Shown: positions 35,347 through 44,494 of the stretch, in pieces
Layout of the letters: each line of letters starts with the position of its first letter
Position numbering within the stretch: position 1 is the first letter of the stretch
Source: Ravibacter sp964562455
GTDB lineage: Bacteria; Bacteroidota; Bacteroidia; Cytophagales; Spirosomataceae
DNA length: 64,000 nt
Reading direction: 5' to 3'
Assembly: GCA_964562455.1 (NCBI GenBank)
Contig: CAZLTN010000015.1
Location: forward strand, 22,332 to 86,331
Notes under the pieces: model-generated
Told to the model about the DNA's origin: nothing
Seen by the model: the letters and a program-made list of their open reading frames with translations, nothing else
The model's database searches: none
Program-made: the position numbers and the translations under genes

Positions 35347-37611
35347 ATGTCGCCGGCTATCGCCGGAACGATGTTGTTTTGTCTTGCGGTTATTTTTAGC
35401 GGCATAGCAAAAAGCCAGTCTTTTGAAAAAAGTGAAAAGCAGCTTTCTGCCCTGTTACCGGAATTCAACCGGGCTTTCGGGGAGAATAATCCTGCCCTCC
35501 TGAAGCAGGGCAGGTATCTGAAAAAGCTCAGCAGGCTCAGGCGTACCTTTTCCGATTATCATGCATCTGCTTACCTGGCGGAAGATTCGGTTGCGCGCCT
35601 GCATAACGAATCGATACTCATGGCTTTGTCGGGGCTCCATCACAAAGCCTCACAGCAGATGTCCTCCGTCAACGGGGGAACGGAGCAGGCCCTCGTAGCC
35701 TATCACAGGGGGCTTGTCAACCTTTTGTCGGGAGATTTTGCAAGCGCAGTACACGATCTGGAAAACAGCAGTCAGCCCAATGCAGCGCTGAACAATATGG
35801 TCGCGTCGGGCAGGCTGCCGGGAATAAAAAGTACAGCAGCCCTTACGAAAGGGGCTCTTAATTCCGCTGATCCTAAAGGGAAGCTGAGTTATAACAGAGG
35901 GGTTTTGTTGTCGCGGGCCGGAGATAGTCATGGTGCAATTGCAGACTTTACCGCCGCAATTGCCCAAAGCGATCAACCGGCATACAGGATGGCAAGAGGA
36001 GATGTCCTGATGGCCGCGGGAAAGGCTGACGAAGCCCGTTCCGATTTTAAAATGCTCGCCGGGAAGCACCCGAAAGCGATGGTGAGGCTCGGCAATACGC
36101 TGGTCCGGCAGGGCGAGTTTTCACAGGCCCGGCAGACCTTCCGGGCTTATTTGAAAACAAAAGACAAGGCTCACAGGAATGAAGCGATTTTGGGGCTTGC
36201 GAATGCCCTCTACGGTGAAAAAGAGTATGCTGAGGCGAAAAAGTATTATGAAATGCTGGCTTCGTATAAGCCCCTGGCTGCTGCGGGGCAGCAGGGTATG
36301 GCTAACATTGCGCTTACTGAGCGCCGCTATGGAAGGGCAAAAGCCATCTTCGAAGGACTGATCTCGAAGGATCCTGCCGGTAGCGGGTCCGCTTACCTGG
36401 GGAGGGCAGTGGCCAGGTATGGCCTGGGCGATTACAGCGGTGCCCTTGCCGATTTTTCTAAAGCCGATACCTTGATAGATCTATCACGGAAGGAAACGGC
36501 CGATATCCTGGTTTGCCGTGGATATTCCAATTATTTTCTCGGCCATATCGATGCGGCCGGAGCAGATTTTGAGCGCGCGGTAAAGCTGGATGCCGGCAGG
36601 TATGAGGCTCTCGCCGGGCTAGGTAAGATAGAAATAGACCGGCGCAAATATGCCGAAGCAGGAAAATTCCTGAATGCAGCCCTGGGTTATGAAAAGAATT
36701 ATGACCGGCTCTGGACCAACTACGGGAACCTTCTCATGCATTTCGGTATGTATGGAAAGGCGTTCGCCGTATTCAATACAGCCGTTAAGCTCAACCCGGT
36801 CAGCCTGAATGCCCAGAACGGCCGTGGTATCACCCTATTGGAACAGGATATGCTGGAAGAGGCCAGATCGCTGTTCGACAGTCTTGTGAGGACCAACCGT
36901 GCGCGGCCTTTCCTGTTGAATAACAGGGGTATCGTGAATGCATACCTGGGGAACAGGTCCAGCCAGTACGGAGAGCAGAAAAGTGCGGACAAGAGCTATA
37001 AGCTAGCCGGGAATGATTTTAATCTTGCGCTTGATGCCGACCCGGCCAGGAAATTTTACCATGTGAACAAAGGGAATGTTTTCAGGTACTGGCAGCAATA
37101 TGATGATGCCAGGCTGAGCTACCAGTCGTATCAGGATAAGAGCGCCCTCAATAACACCGCTGTCATGTATGCGGGCCTGGAACGCCTGAAAGATGCCAGA
37201 TATTATATGGGGGTAGCGCTGCAGATTGATTCTACCCATCGTGCTTTCAGGTACAATATGAATATGCTGGTCCGCGACGGCGGCAGGGCAAAGGAAATGG
37301 CCCGGTTTGTAGCTTCTGCGAAGGATACAGGCCCTTATTCGGAGATCAGCCTGAAGTACAGCCTGGACGGGTATGTCACCCTATATCTTTACGACTATGA
37401 ATATGAAAATATGCTTTTCCCCGGCAGGCATCACCTGCCGGCGCCGCTGAAAGAGATCACGGAAGATTATCTTATCCCGGAGTTCGATTTCCGGTTTCTG
37501 CCCTATACGGACAAAAAAGCGGAGGTTTCCAGGAAAAAAACGGTCAGGAACCCCAGGGTCAGACTAAAAGGAAGAGGAAGGAGCGGTACGAAGTGCCCGG
37601 TACTCTTTTAG
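35347..37611 (+). CDS. Large TPR-repeat protein, secreted
   Basis: A protein of about 754 aa with a signal sequence (about 1-24) and roughly fourteen TPR or TPR-like units over most of its length, for example RLGNTLVRQGEFSQARQTFR and VKLNPVSLNAQNGRGITLLE. The C-terminal 60 residues are basic (KKAEVSRKKTVRNPRVRLKG). ATG 35347 gives the signal peptide; GTG 35314 would add 11 residues. Likely a periplasmic or outer-membrane scaffold; no partner is indicated. It converges on the COX3 gene with a 2-bp gap. Confidence 0.85.
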   Translation: MSPAIAGTMLFCLAVIFSGIAKSQSFEKSEKQLSALLPEFNRAFGENNPALLKQGRYLKKLSRLRRTFSDYHASAYLAEDSVARLHNESILMALSGLHHKASQQMSSVNGGTEQALVAYHRGLVNLLSGDFASAVHDLENSSQPNAALNNMVASGRLPGIKSTAALTKGALNSADPKGKLSYNRGVLLSRAGDSHGAIADFTAAIAQSDQPAYRMARGDVLMAAGKADEARSDFKMLAGKHPKAMVRLGNTLVRQGEFSQARQTFRAYLKTKDKAHRNEAILGLANALYGEKEYAEAKKYYEMLASYKPLAAAGQQGMANIALTERRYGRAKAIFEGLISKDPAGSGSAYLGRAVARYGLGDYSGALADFSKADTLIDLSRKETADILVCRGYSNYFLGHIDAAGADFERAVKLDAGRYEALAGLGKIEIDRRKYAEAGKFLNAALGYEKNYDRLWTNYGNLLMHFGMYGKAFAVFNTAVKLNPVSLNAQNGRGITLLEQDMLEEARSLFDSLVRTNRARPFLLNNRGIVNAYLGNRSSQYGEQKSADKSYKLAGNDFNLALDADPARKFYHVNKGNVFRYWQQYDDARLSYQSYQDKSALNNTAVMYAGLERLKDARYYMGVALQIDSTHRAFRYNMNMLVRDGGRAKEMARFVASAKDTGPYSEISLKYSLDGYVTLYLYDYEYENMLFPGRHHLPAPLKEITEDYLIPEFDFRFLPYTDKKAEVSRKKTVRNPRVRLKGRGRSGTKCPVLF

Positions 37612-37613
37612 AA

Positions 37614-38258
37614 TCAGATCGTTACCGTGGTGTGGTGCGCTGAAGGAAGGAGCAGGAACAGCATCATAAAAAACAAGGCGAGCCATAGACCGCCGATAAA
37701 ATGCCAGTATATGCTCAGTAACCTGATACGGATGAGATTCGGTCCGTTTACACTGTATACAAAAGCATCGATATAGGTAGTGTTCCGGAGTGCTTCCGTC
37801 AGCAGGATTCCCAGGAAGCCCAACCCACCCAGGATATGCAGGAAGTGTAACCCGGTGATCAGGTATACAAAAGAAAGTGAAGATTTGTTGGAAACGGATT
37901 CAGCCATTTCAAACAGCTCCAGCCAACCTACCGACTGCGTTATGGTAAAAATAACGCCTAAGATAAATGTAAGCGCCAGGCAGATACGGTAGTGCCTGAA
38001 ACGCTCGGTCCTGAAGGCAAGAACGGCCTCGAAAAGCGTCACGCTGCTTGAAAAAATAAGAAGCGAGCTAAGCCAGAAAGCGCCTGGCATGGAAATTTCC
38101 GTCCATCCGAGTGATTCTCTCCGGATAAAAGAAATTGCTATTAAAGTAATAAATATCAGTGAACTGCCTGCAAGGCCTAACCACATCATGAACTGATAGG
38201 GCTCCTTCTGACGGGTTAACAGCCCGCCTTTGGCCTGCGTTGAGTAATTAGTAGACAC
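37614..38258 (-). CDS. Heme-copper oxidase subunit III (COX3-like)
   Basis: A 214-aa inner-membrane protein with five predicted helices and the COX3 pattern: LTFILGVIFTITQSVGWLEL (about 94-113), then SFVYLITGLHFLHILGG with the conserved His of helix IV (about 128-144) and the terminal SIYWHFIGGLWLALFFMML (about 183-201). It assists proton-pumping terminal oxidases. The start is GTG at 38258. Subunits I and II are not in the window, so this is an orphan copy. It is the last gene of a minus-strand run (PurM, M28 peptidase, IspE, this). Confidence 0.9.
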   Translation of the reverse strand: MSTNYSTQAKGGLLTRQKEPYQFMMWLGLAGSSLIFITLIAISFIRRESLGWTEISMPGAFWLSSLLIFSSSVTLFEAVLAFRTERFRHYRICLALTFILGVIFTITQSVGWLELFEMAESVSNKSSLSFVYLITGLHFLHILGGLGFLGILLTEALRNTTYIDAFVYSVNGPNLIRIRLLSIYWHFIGGLWLALFFMMLFLLLPSAHHTTVTI

Positions 38259-38294
38259 GTGGTTTATATTGGAATATACGTTTCTTTATCAAAT

Positions 38295-39101
38295 TTAGCT
38301 TAATTCTCCTTGCCAAACGAAACAGTTTTTAAAATTATTGTCAATTTCCGGCATATTTTCGAAAATTCCGTAGACTGACGAACCCGAGCCGCTCATGCTG
38401 GCGTATAGCGCTCCTGCTTCATACAGATCCGATTTGATCCTGGCAATGGAGGGGTATTTTGTAAAAATTGTCTGTTCAAAGTCATTTACCACTGCATTTC
38501 TCCATTCCGGAACAGGCCGGGCTAATATCGTTTTCAGGTCGGTTGCCGTTTCAAAAGGTCTTATTCCCGCATAAGCTTCTGCCGTCGGGACGTGGATACC
38601 GGGGTTAACGAGACAAAGAAAACGGCCTTTGAGAGAAAGGGTGATGCCCTCAAACTGATCGCCCTTCCCGTAGCAGTACATGGGCTTGTTCCGTATAAAG
38701 AAAGCGCAGTCACTACCCAGCTTCCGGGCATAATCTTCCATCTGCGTGTCGGAGAGTTTAAGGTGAAAAGCCTTGTTCAGCAGCTTTATCATAAAAGCGG
38801 CGTCTGAAGATCCACCTCCCAACCCGGCTCCGATAGGAATTCCTTTAAGCAGGTAGACGTCCAGGCGGGGTATTTGAAAATCTGCCGCGAGCAGATCAAA
38901 GGCCTTCGAAACGAGGTTTGGCTCATCGTTTGAAATTCCCTGCCCGCTGGTGTAAAAAGAGCCCTTAGCGGAAGGCATTGCCTCCAGTGCATCGCAAAGC
39001 ATCACCGGGTAAAAGCAGGACGAAATGTCGTGAAATCCGTCGGGTCGTTTGCGAAGGATGTTAAGGCCTATATTTATTTTCGCGTTCGGGAAAGTCAGCA
39101 C
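38295..39101 (-). CDS. ispE: 4-diphosphocytidyl-2-C-methyl-D-erythritol kinase
   Basis: A 268-aa GHMP kinase that phosphorylates CDP-ME in the MEP pathway for isoprenoid precursors. The first motif is FPNAKINIGLNILRKRPDGF (about 4-23), the ATP loop is IPIGAGLGGGSSDAAFMIK (about 88-106), and the third motif is YASMSGSGSSVYGIF (about 234-248). Start is GTG at 39101. It lies 42 bp after the M28 peptidase gene on the same strand. Confidence 0.95.
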   Translation of the reverse strand: MLTFPNAKINIGLNILRKRPDGFHDISSCFYPVMLCDALEAMPSAKGSFYTSGQGISNDEPNLVSKAFDLLAADFQIPRLDVYLLKGIPIGAGLGGGSSDAAFMIKLLNKAFHLKLSDTQMEDYARKLGSDCAFFIRNKPMYCYGKGDQFEGITLSLKGRFLCLVNPGIHVPTAEAYAGIRPFETATDLKTILARPVPEWRNAVVNDFEQTIFTKYPSIARIKSDLYEAGALYASMSGSGSSVYGIFENMPEIDNNFKNCFVWQGELS

Positions 39102-39143
39102 GGCTACAAAAAGTGGTAGTTAGGTTAATACTGGCACGACAGG

Positions 39144-40598
39144 TCATTGGTCCCACGCCCAGTCGTTTCCCAGGATCAGCGCATCTTTCAATCCCTGGCT
39201 TATCATAAGATCCCTCGTCTCGTCCGGTAGCAATCTCCTGGCGGGCAGGTTTTTTCCCGACGCCAGCGCGTAAAGGTACATTGACGTCACGCGCACTGTT
39301 TTCTCTATTTCAGCTTTATTGACCAGGTCGAAGTGATCGCAGTCAGCATGATAGCAGGAAAGCGCTTTGGGAGGCAGAGACCCGGAAAAGGCCAGAACCG
39401 GTATCCCGTTCACCATAAAGGGCTGATGATCGCTGTGCAGGCCGGCGGCGTTGTTGATTTTGTTTTTGTAGGTGGTATCCAGGCGTGCGACGGCCTCTCC
39501 GACATTCCTGAAAAAAGCTTCCGTTTCGGGACGGCCGTAGGAGATGATCCCGTCGGGGTTATTCGTCATGTCCAGGTTGATCATATAGCCTGTTTGAGCG
39601 AGCTCGTTGCGCCGTTTCAGCTCGCGTACGTAATGCCTTGAGCCGAGCAACCCCTGCTCTTCACCCATAAATAAGACAAACTCGATTGTTTTTTCCGGTT
39701 TGATCCTGAGCTTCCGGAAGGTTCTTGCAATATCGAGCACGGCAAAAGAGCCGATGCCGTTATCGATTGCTCCCGTCGCCAGGTCCCATGAATCCAGGTG
39801 GCCTCCTATCACAATTTTTTCCGGGGACTTGCCTTTAAGCGTAGCAATTACGTTCCGGGCAGTTGCCTTCCTGGAAAAATTGGTCATTTCGATTTCGGCG
39901 ATCATCGGGCTTTCTGCCTCAGCCCAGGCCCGCAGCTCTTTCCCGCTTGTGTTCGAGATGCATAAAGCAGGGATCGCGATCAGCCCGCCCGTCACCGATG
40001 CCGTACCGGTAAGGAGCACATTACCGGGCGCGCCGTTGATGAAAATAATACCTGCGGCTTCGTAACGGATAGCAAGGGCGGTCTTTTGAGAACGGTGGAT
40101 ATTCTGTTTGCCGGGAGCATTGGAAAGGTGAAGATTGGCCAGCACTACTTTTCCCCTGATCCTGTCGCCTTTCGCTTCAAAATCTTCCGCCAGACCGTTG
40201 CCGACGTCTATGATCTCACCTTTTACCTGGGCCGAAACCGGGGAATGGGCCAGCGAAACAGCAGGTACTTCCCGGTAATTATCGCTGTTGCCGGGAGCTA
40301 TGCTCAGGATCACAGTATCGCGGGACCACGCTTCCAGCTCGAACGGCTGGTATTTTACATCGCGGAATCCGTATTCCTTAAACAGGTTGAAAGTATATTC
40401 TTCGGCATGTGAGCCGTGATCGGTACCGGTAAGACGGTGCCCGACGGTATTGACCACATCGCGGAGCGACTCATAGATCCTGGAATGCTGGGAGACCTCC
40501 CTATCTATTTTCCGGAATACCGCTTCATTCGGCTCTTCTCCTGCCATCGACATCGATACGGCAGGGAGAAGGAAAAGAGAGTATAGTTTTTTTTTCAT
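39144..40598 (-). CDS. M28-family metallopeptidase (carboxypeptidase Q-like)
   Basis: A 484-aa secreted zinc peptidase. Signal peptide about 1-20. A PA-like insertion (about 120-215) precedes the catalytic domain. The zinc ligands and catalytic residues are seen in IVIGGHLDSWDLATGAIDN (His and Asp, with the bridging Asp of AIDNG), the Glu-Glu of VLFMGEEQGLLGS and later HSDHQPF. This order matches plasma glutamate carboxypeptidase-type M28B enzymes that release free amino acids. It starts 14 bp after purM and is probably cotranscribed. Confidence 0.94.
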   Translation of the reverse strand: MKKKLYSLFLLPAVSMSMAGEEPNEAVFRKIDREVSQHSRIYESLRDVVNTVGHRLTGTDHGSHAEEYTFNLFKEYGFRDVKYQPFELEAWSRDTVILSIAPGNSDNYREVPAVSLAHSPVSAQVKGEIIDVGNGLAEDFEAKGDRIRGKVVLANLHLSNAPGKQNIHRSQKTALAIRYEAAGIIFINGAPGNVLLTGTASVTGGLIAIPALCISNTSGKELRAWAEAESPMIAEIEMTNFSRKATARNVIATLKGKSPEKIVIGGHLDSWDLATGAIDNGIGSFAVLDIARTFRKLRIKPEKTIEFVLFMGEEQGLLGSRHYVRELKRRNELAQTGYMINLDMTNNPDGIISYGRPETEAFFRNVGEAVARLDTTYKNKINNAAGLHSDHQPFMVNGIPVLAFSGSLPPKALSCYHADCDHFDLVNKAEIEKTVRVTSMYLYALASGKNLPARRLLPDETRDLMISQGLKDALILGNDWAWDQ

Positions 40599-40612
40599 TT
40601 AAGTGTGGCATT

Positions 40613-41776
40613 TCAATAAACGAAAGTACCATGTTCGCTCACTATTGAAACCTGCTTTTTATGATATGCTTCTACATGCCCGATGACCCGGGCTTCGATA
40701 CCAAAAGACCGGGAAAGCGCAACAGCCTTTTCCGCCGTTTTTTCCGGGAGGTATAGTTCAAGCCTGTGCCCCATGTTGAATACTTTGTACATTTCTTTCC
40801 AGTCGGTCTTACTTTCATCCTGGATAAGACGGAAAAGGGGCGGGGTAGGTAACAAATTGTTTTTCACTACATGCAGGTTATCAATAAAGTGCAGGATCTT
40901 GGTCTGCGCTCCGCCGCTGCAGTGTATCATGCCGTGGATGTCGCCTTTGTGCTCATCCAGGAAAGCTTTTACAAAAGGGGCATACGTACGGGTAGGAGAG
41001 AGTATAAGCTTTCCTGCGTCCAGCGGCGAATCCTTTATAGAGTCGGTTAAGTGCCTGGAGCCGGAATAGATCAGGTCCGGATCGATGTCCGGGTCATGGC
41101 TTTCGGGATACTTGCTGCCCAGGTAGCCCGCAAGGATATCGTGCCGGGCGGAGGTAAGGCCGTTGCTGCCCATCCCACCGTTATATTCTTTCTCATAAAC
41201 AGCCTGCCCGTAGGAAGCCAGCCCTACAATGACGTCGCCGGGCCTTATATTGGCATTGTCGATCACATCTTCCCTTTTCATGCGGGCAATCACCGTGCTG
41301 TTTACCGTGATGGTCCTGACGAGGTCGCCGACGTCAGCGGTTTCGCCGCCTGTGCTGTAGATTTCGATCCCGTAGCCCCTCAGCATCGCCAGCACTTCTT
41401 CCGTACCGTTAATAATCTCTGCAATAACCTCGCCAGGGATTTTATTTTTATTCCGGTCTATAGTAGAAGAAAGCAGCATAGGGCCTACTGCTCCTACGCA
41501 CAACAGATCGTCGGTGTTCATTACGATCGCATCCTGGGCAATACCTCTCCATACCGACAGATCGCCGGTTTCTTTCCAATACAGGTAGGCAAGTGAAGTT
41601 TTGGTCCCGGCACCATCGGCGTGCATAATCGTGCAATAGGATGGATCACCTGTGAGCGTATCAGGTACTATTTTGCAAAAGGCTTTGGGGAACAGGCCTT
41701 TATCAAGTTTTTCAATAGCTTTATGGACGTCTTCCTTGGAGGCGGACACACCTCTTTGCATGTAGCGATCAGTCAT
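40613..41776 (-). CDS. purM: Phosphoribosylformylglycinamidine cyclo-ligase (AIR synthase)
   Basis: A 387-aa ATP-dependent enzyme that closes the imidazole ring of aminoimidazole ribonucleotide in purine synthesis. The AIRS motifs are visible: HADGAGTKTSLAYLYWKETG (about 50-69), ALMNTDDLLCVGA-type segment (here DAIVMNTDDLLCVGAVGPM), GIEIYSTGGETADVGDLVRT (about 136-155), and MIHCSGGAQTKILHFIDN near 280. The sequence is of the Bacteroidota PurM type, slightly longer than the E. coli enzyme (345 aa). Heads a minus-strand gene run. Confidence 0.94.
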   Translation of the reverse strand: MTDRYMQRGVSASKEDVHKAIEKLDKGLFPKAFCKIVPDTLTGDPSYCTIMHADGAGTKTSLAYLYWKETGDLSVWRGIAQDAIVMNTDDLLCVGAVGPMLLSSTIDRNKNKIPGEVIAEIINGTEEVLAMLRGYGIEIYSTGGETADVGDLVRTITVNSTVIARMKREDVIDNANIRPGDVIVGLASYGQAVYEKEYNGGMGSNGLTSARHDILAGYLGSKYPESHDPDIDPDLIYSGSRHLTDSIKDSPLDAGKLILSPTRTYAPFVKAFLDEHKGDIHGMIHCSGGAQTKILHFIDNLHVVKNNLLPTPPLFRLIQDESKTDWKEMYKVFNMGHRLELYLPEKTAEKAVALSRSFGIEARVIGHVEAYHKKQVSIVSEHGTFVY

Positions 41777-41826
41777 TTCGCGTGGATCTTTTTCTGTTTA
41801 TGCCGTAAAGGTACGAACCAAAAGGA

Positions 41827-42867
41827 TCACAGGAACGATAGTACTGCGTTTTCCTGCGCACTTCTGAAGGCGAGATCGATGACTCTGGTGGTGCGTATTA
41901 TTTCCTCCGGCTTCACCGCCGGCTCCGTTCCGTTCACAATGCTGTCGTATACATTCTGATAGAATGGGGTATAATTGCCTTGTTCGCTTTCAATAATACC
42001 GGTAAATTCGTCGCTGTACAGAGTGCCCCACCGGTCGGCGGGTTCGCGGCCCCAGTCTTCTCCGGATGGTAATACGTCTTGTCTCAAAGTTTCTTCCTGG
42101 GCGTCAAGGCCTCCTTTCGTGAAGCTGCCTTTGCTGCCGTGCACGAGGTAGCGAGGTAAATTGTGATAAATTAAAAGGCTTGATTTAAGCGTCACAAGCT
42201 TGTCGCGATAGCCAAGCAAAATACTGAAATAGTCGTCAATCGCGCTTCCTTCCCGCACCGTCCTTATTTCAGCGGTGACGGTTTCCGGGGCGCCGAAGAG
42301 GACCAGAGCCTGGTCGATAAGATGAGGGCCCAGGTTATAGACATTTCCTGCGCCCACCCCGCCCTGCTCCTTCCAGGTATTGGCTACCGGGATGGGCCGG
42401 TAGCGGTCGTAACGGCTTTCAAACTCGATTATTTTGCCGAGTCTGCCTTCAGAAATAAGACGTTTTACGGTCAGGAAATCAGAATCCCACCGGCGGTTCT
42501 GGTAAGCTGTGGCTATGAGCCCCTTTTTCTCCGCCAGGGCAAATATTTCGGAAGCTTCCGCCTCGTTGTTGGCAAACGGTTTTTCAATCACAATGTGTTT
42601 GCCTTTTTCCAGGGCTTTGATCGCGTAGTCGTAATGTGTGTCGTTTGGCGTGCAGATAAAGACCACTTCTATAGTCTCATCATCCAGGAGGCTGTCGAGG
42701 GTACGGTGATTTTCAATCGACGGATCGAATGCCTGCGCCTCATTTTTGGTGCGCTCAAAGACTCCTTTTAGCCGGAAACCGGGGATGACCGACAAAAAGG
42801 GCGCATGAAAATATCTTCCGGACAGACCAAAGCCTATAAGGCCTGCATTGATGGTTTTTAGAGACAT
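41827..42867 (-). CDS. Gfo/Idh/MocA-family oxidoreductase
   Basis: A protein of about 346 aa with an N-terminal Rossmann domain (INAGLIGFGLSGRYFHAPFL, about 5-24) carrying the glycine-rich NAD(P)-binding turn, the EKPF signature (HIVIEKPFANNEAEA, about 90-104), and a C-terminal beta-sheet substrate domain with NVYNLGPHLIDQALVLFGAP. The Lys of EKP and the His of the last segment are the usual catalytic elements. Substrate is unpredictable in this family. ATG 42867 is chosen; the longer ORF has 24 extra residues without support. Confidence 0.93.
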   Translation of the reverse strand: MSLKTINAGLIGFGLSGRYFHAPFLSVIPGFRLKGVFERTKNEAQAFDPSIENHRTLDSLLDDETIEVVFICTPNDTHYDYAIKALEKGKHIVIEKPFANNEAEASEIFALAEKKGLIATAYQNRRWDSDFLTVKRLISEGRLGKIIEFESRYDRYRPIPVANTWKEQGGVGAGNVYNLGPHLIDQALVLFGAPETVTAEIRTVREGSAIDDYFSILLGYRDKLVTLKSSLLIYHNLPRYLVHGSKGSFTKGGLDAQEETLRQDVLPSGEDWGREPADRWGTLYSDEFTGIIESEQGNYTPFYQNVYDSIVNGTEPAVKPEEIIRTTRVIDLAFRSAQENAVLSFL

Positions 42868-42985
42868 ATTTATTTGTATGAATGATTGTCTGATACAGAC
42901 CGTAAAAATAATAAACCGTTGACAAGCACAGCCTACCAACGGAAGATTATCTCTAAAGCAATTTATTTAGAGCTATAGCAATAGG

Positions 42986-44458
42986 CTACGGCCGGACCAG
43001 CTTGTATGTTTCCCTCCGACCATCGGGGTGAAGTATGTCGACGAAGTAAATTCCAGCAGGCCATCCCTGTACATCCACTTTCCTGAAGCTATCCAAAGCA
43101 CGGTCTGAGAACATAACCTGTCCGAGACGATTCGTGATTTTTACCCGGGTGTTTTCAGAGTCGATATACACCGGTCCGGTAGAAGGGTTCGGAAAAACCG
43201 GTGATCCGGCGCGGGAAAGAGAGGCTGCAACAATCCCGCTCAATTCATAAGAACCGTCCAGGTCGAGCATTTTCAACCGGAAGTATCTTCCCCCGCTCCG
43301 GTCGGCGACAGGGAAGGCATAGCTGCGGGGTTTATTGCCGTGGTTACTGCCCGGCACCATGCCTATGACGGTCCATGCAGAGCCATCGGCACTCCGCAGT
43401 ATTTCGAATCTGTCGAAACCGGATTCGTATGTAGTGCCCCATCTCAGGATTTGGCTGCCGGCCTCATCGCGGATCCCGATATGGGAGAGCGTTACAGGTA
43501 GCCCGCCCTGCGGAATACAAGGATGTTCGAAGCTGAAAGGGACTGTGTTCTGGGCAAGATTTCCTCCCAGCACGACCCTGCCGTGGATACTGCCGGTTGA
43601 CAGGAGCTGGAGATTGGCATAGGGAGCCAGAACCGATCCGTTGATGTCGAGGCCGATTACTACAATCTGGGTCGCATCAGGGAAGTTAAGCAGGAGCCCT
43701 TTGCGATAATCGCCGGTGAAGCTGCCTGTACCCAAGTTGTTGAAGAGATAGTTGCTTCCGGTCAGGTTCAGCGTTATCTTGCTGCCCAGGGGGATATTGA
43801 CAAAATTTATACCGCTGATTGCGGTTCCTGCGGCGTCAAGCGTGAATACATAGTCCTGGGTTGCGCCGGTACCGTTGAGTGTGATGACGCCGCCTGTAAT
43901 GCCAGCGGACGCGCCCGGGGTAGCCGGCAGCGCGGCATAGTCGGCACTCATGCCCTCGAAATAGGTTTTAAGCGTGCCGAAGGAGATCAGGTCGGTTGAA
44001 AATGATGCATTGCTGCCTTCCCCCGGCGCGTGGACGGGTAGGTCAGACGCGCTTGAGTTCAGGCGATATCTGAAGTTGCCTCTCACCTGTACAGGGCTGT
44101 CGCCTGTATTGGAAAACTCGCCGTTTACGATAAAATTATCGGTATTAAACGGATCGCTAAGGCTGCCGCCCACTATGTAGGGATCTGCCTGGTGGCTGAA
44201 GGTGAAATGCCCTCCTACCGCTACTTTCCCTTGTATGGTCGCCGCTGTGGCGCTGTAGTTGCCGAAGATCAGCAGGTTGAAATCGCTGTCGCCGCTATAA
44301 TTTTCATCGACGAAAGAGTCGGGGACTACCAGCGAATGCAGGCATTGAGCCGTGCTTATCCCGCTGTTAAGAACTAAAATACCGGGTAACAGCACCTTCA
44401 GCGAGCGTCGTACGCCCGGAAGCACGTTACTGAATTGCCTGATGGTTAATCTGCGCAT
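42986..44458 (-). CDS. Choice-of-anchor A family protein with T9SS-like C-terminal domain
   Basis: A 490-aa secreted protein. Signal-like N-terminus (about 15-38). The choice-of-anchor A domain is recognisable from FNLLIFGNYSATAATIQGKV and AVGGHFTF (about 60-90), continuing to SVLAPYANLQLLSTGSIHGR near 280. Residues 310-400 look like a beta-sandwich. The last 80 residues (VFPNPSTGPVYIDSE, then GQVMFSD, ending GRRETYKLVRP) have the type A T9SS sorting pattern, so surface delivery through the gliding/type IX machinery is likely. It is the last gene of the curli-locus strand; a functional link to curli is only contextual. Confidence 0.85.
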   Translation of the reverse strand: MRRLTIRQFSNVLPGVRRSLKVLLPGILVLNSGISTAQCLHSLVVPDSFVDENYSGDSDFNLLIFGNYSATAATIQGKVAVGGHFTFSHQADPYIVGGSLSDPFNTDNFIVNGEFSNTGDSPVQVRGNFRYRLNSSASDLPVHAPGEGSNASFSTDLISFGTLKTYFEGMSADYAALPATPGASAGITGGVITLNGTGATQDYVFTLDAAGTAISGINFVNIPLGSKITLNLTGSNYLFNNLGTGSFTGDYRKGLLLNFPDATQIVVIGLDINGSVLAPYANLQLLSTGSIHGRVVLGGNLAQNTVPFSFEHPCIPQGGLPVTLSHIGIRDEAGSQILRWGTTYESGFDRFEILRSADGSAWTVIGMVPGSNHGNKPRSYAFPVADRSGGRYFRLKMLDLDGSYELSGIVAASLSRAGSPVFPNPSTGPVYIDSENTRVKITNRLGQVMFSDRALDSFRKVDVQGWPAGIYFVDILHPDGRRETYKLVRP

Positions 44459-44494
44459 ACGTTGAGTAAGTTAAAGTGTCATGACAAATTCAAA

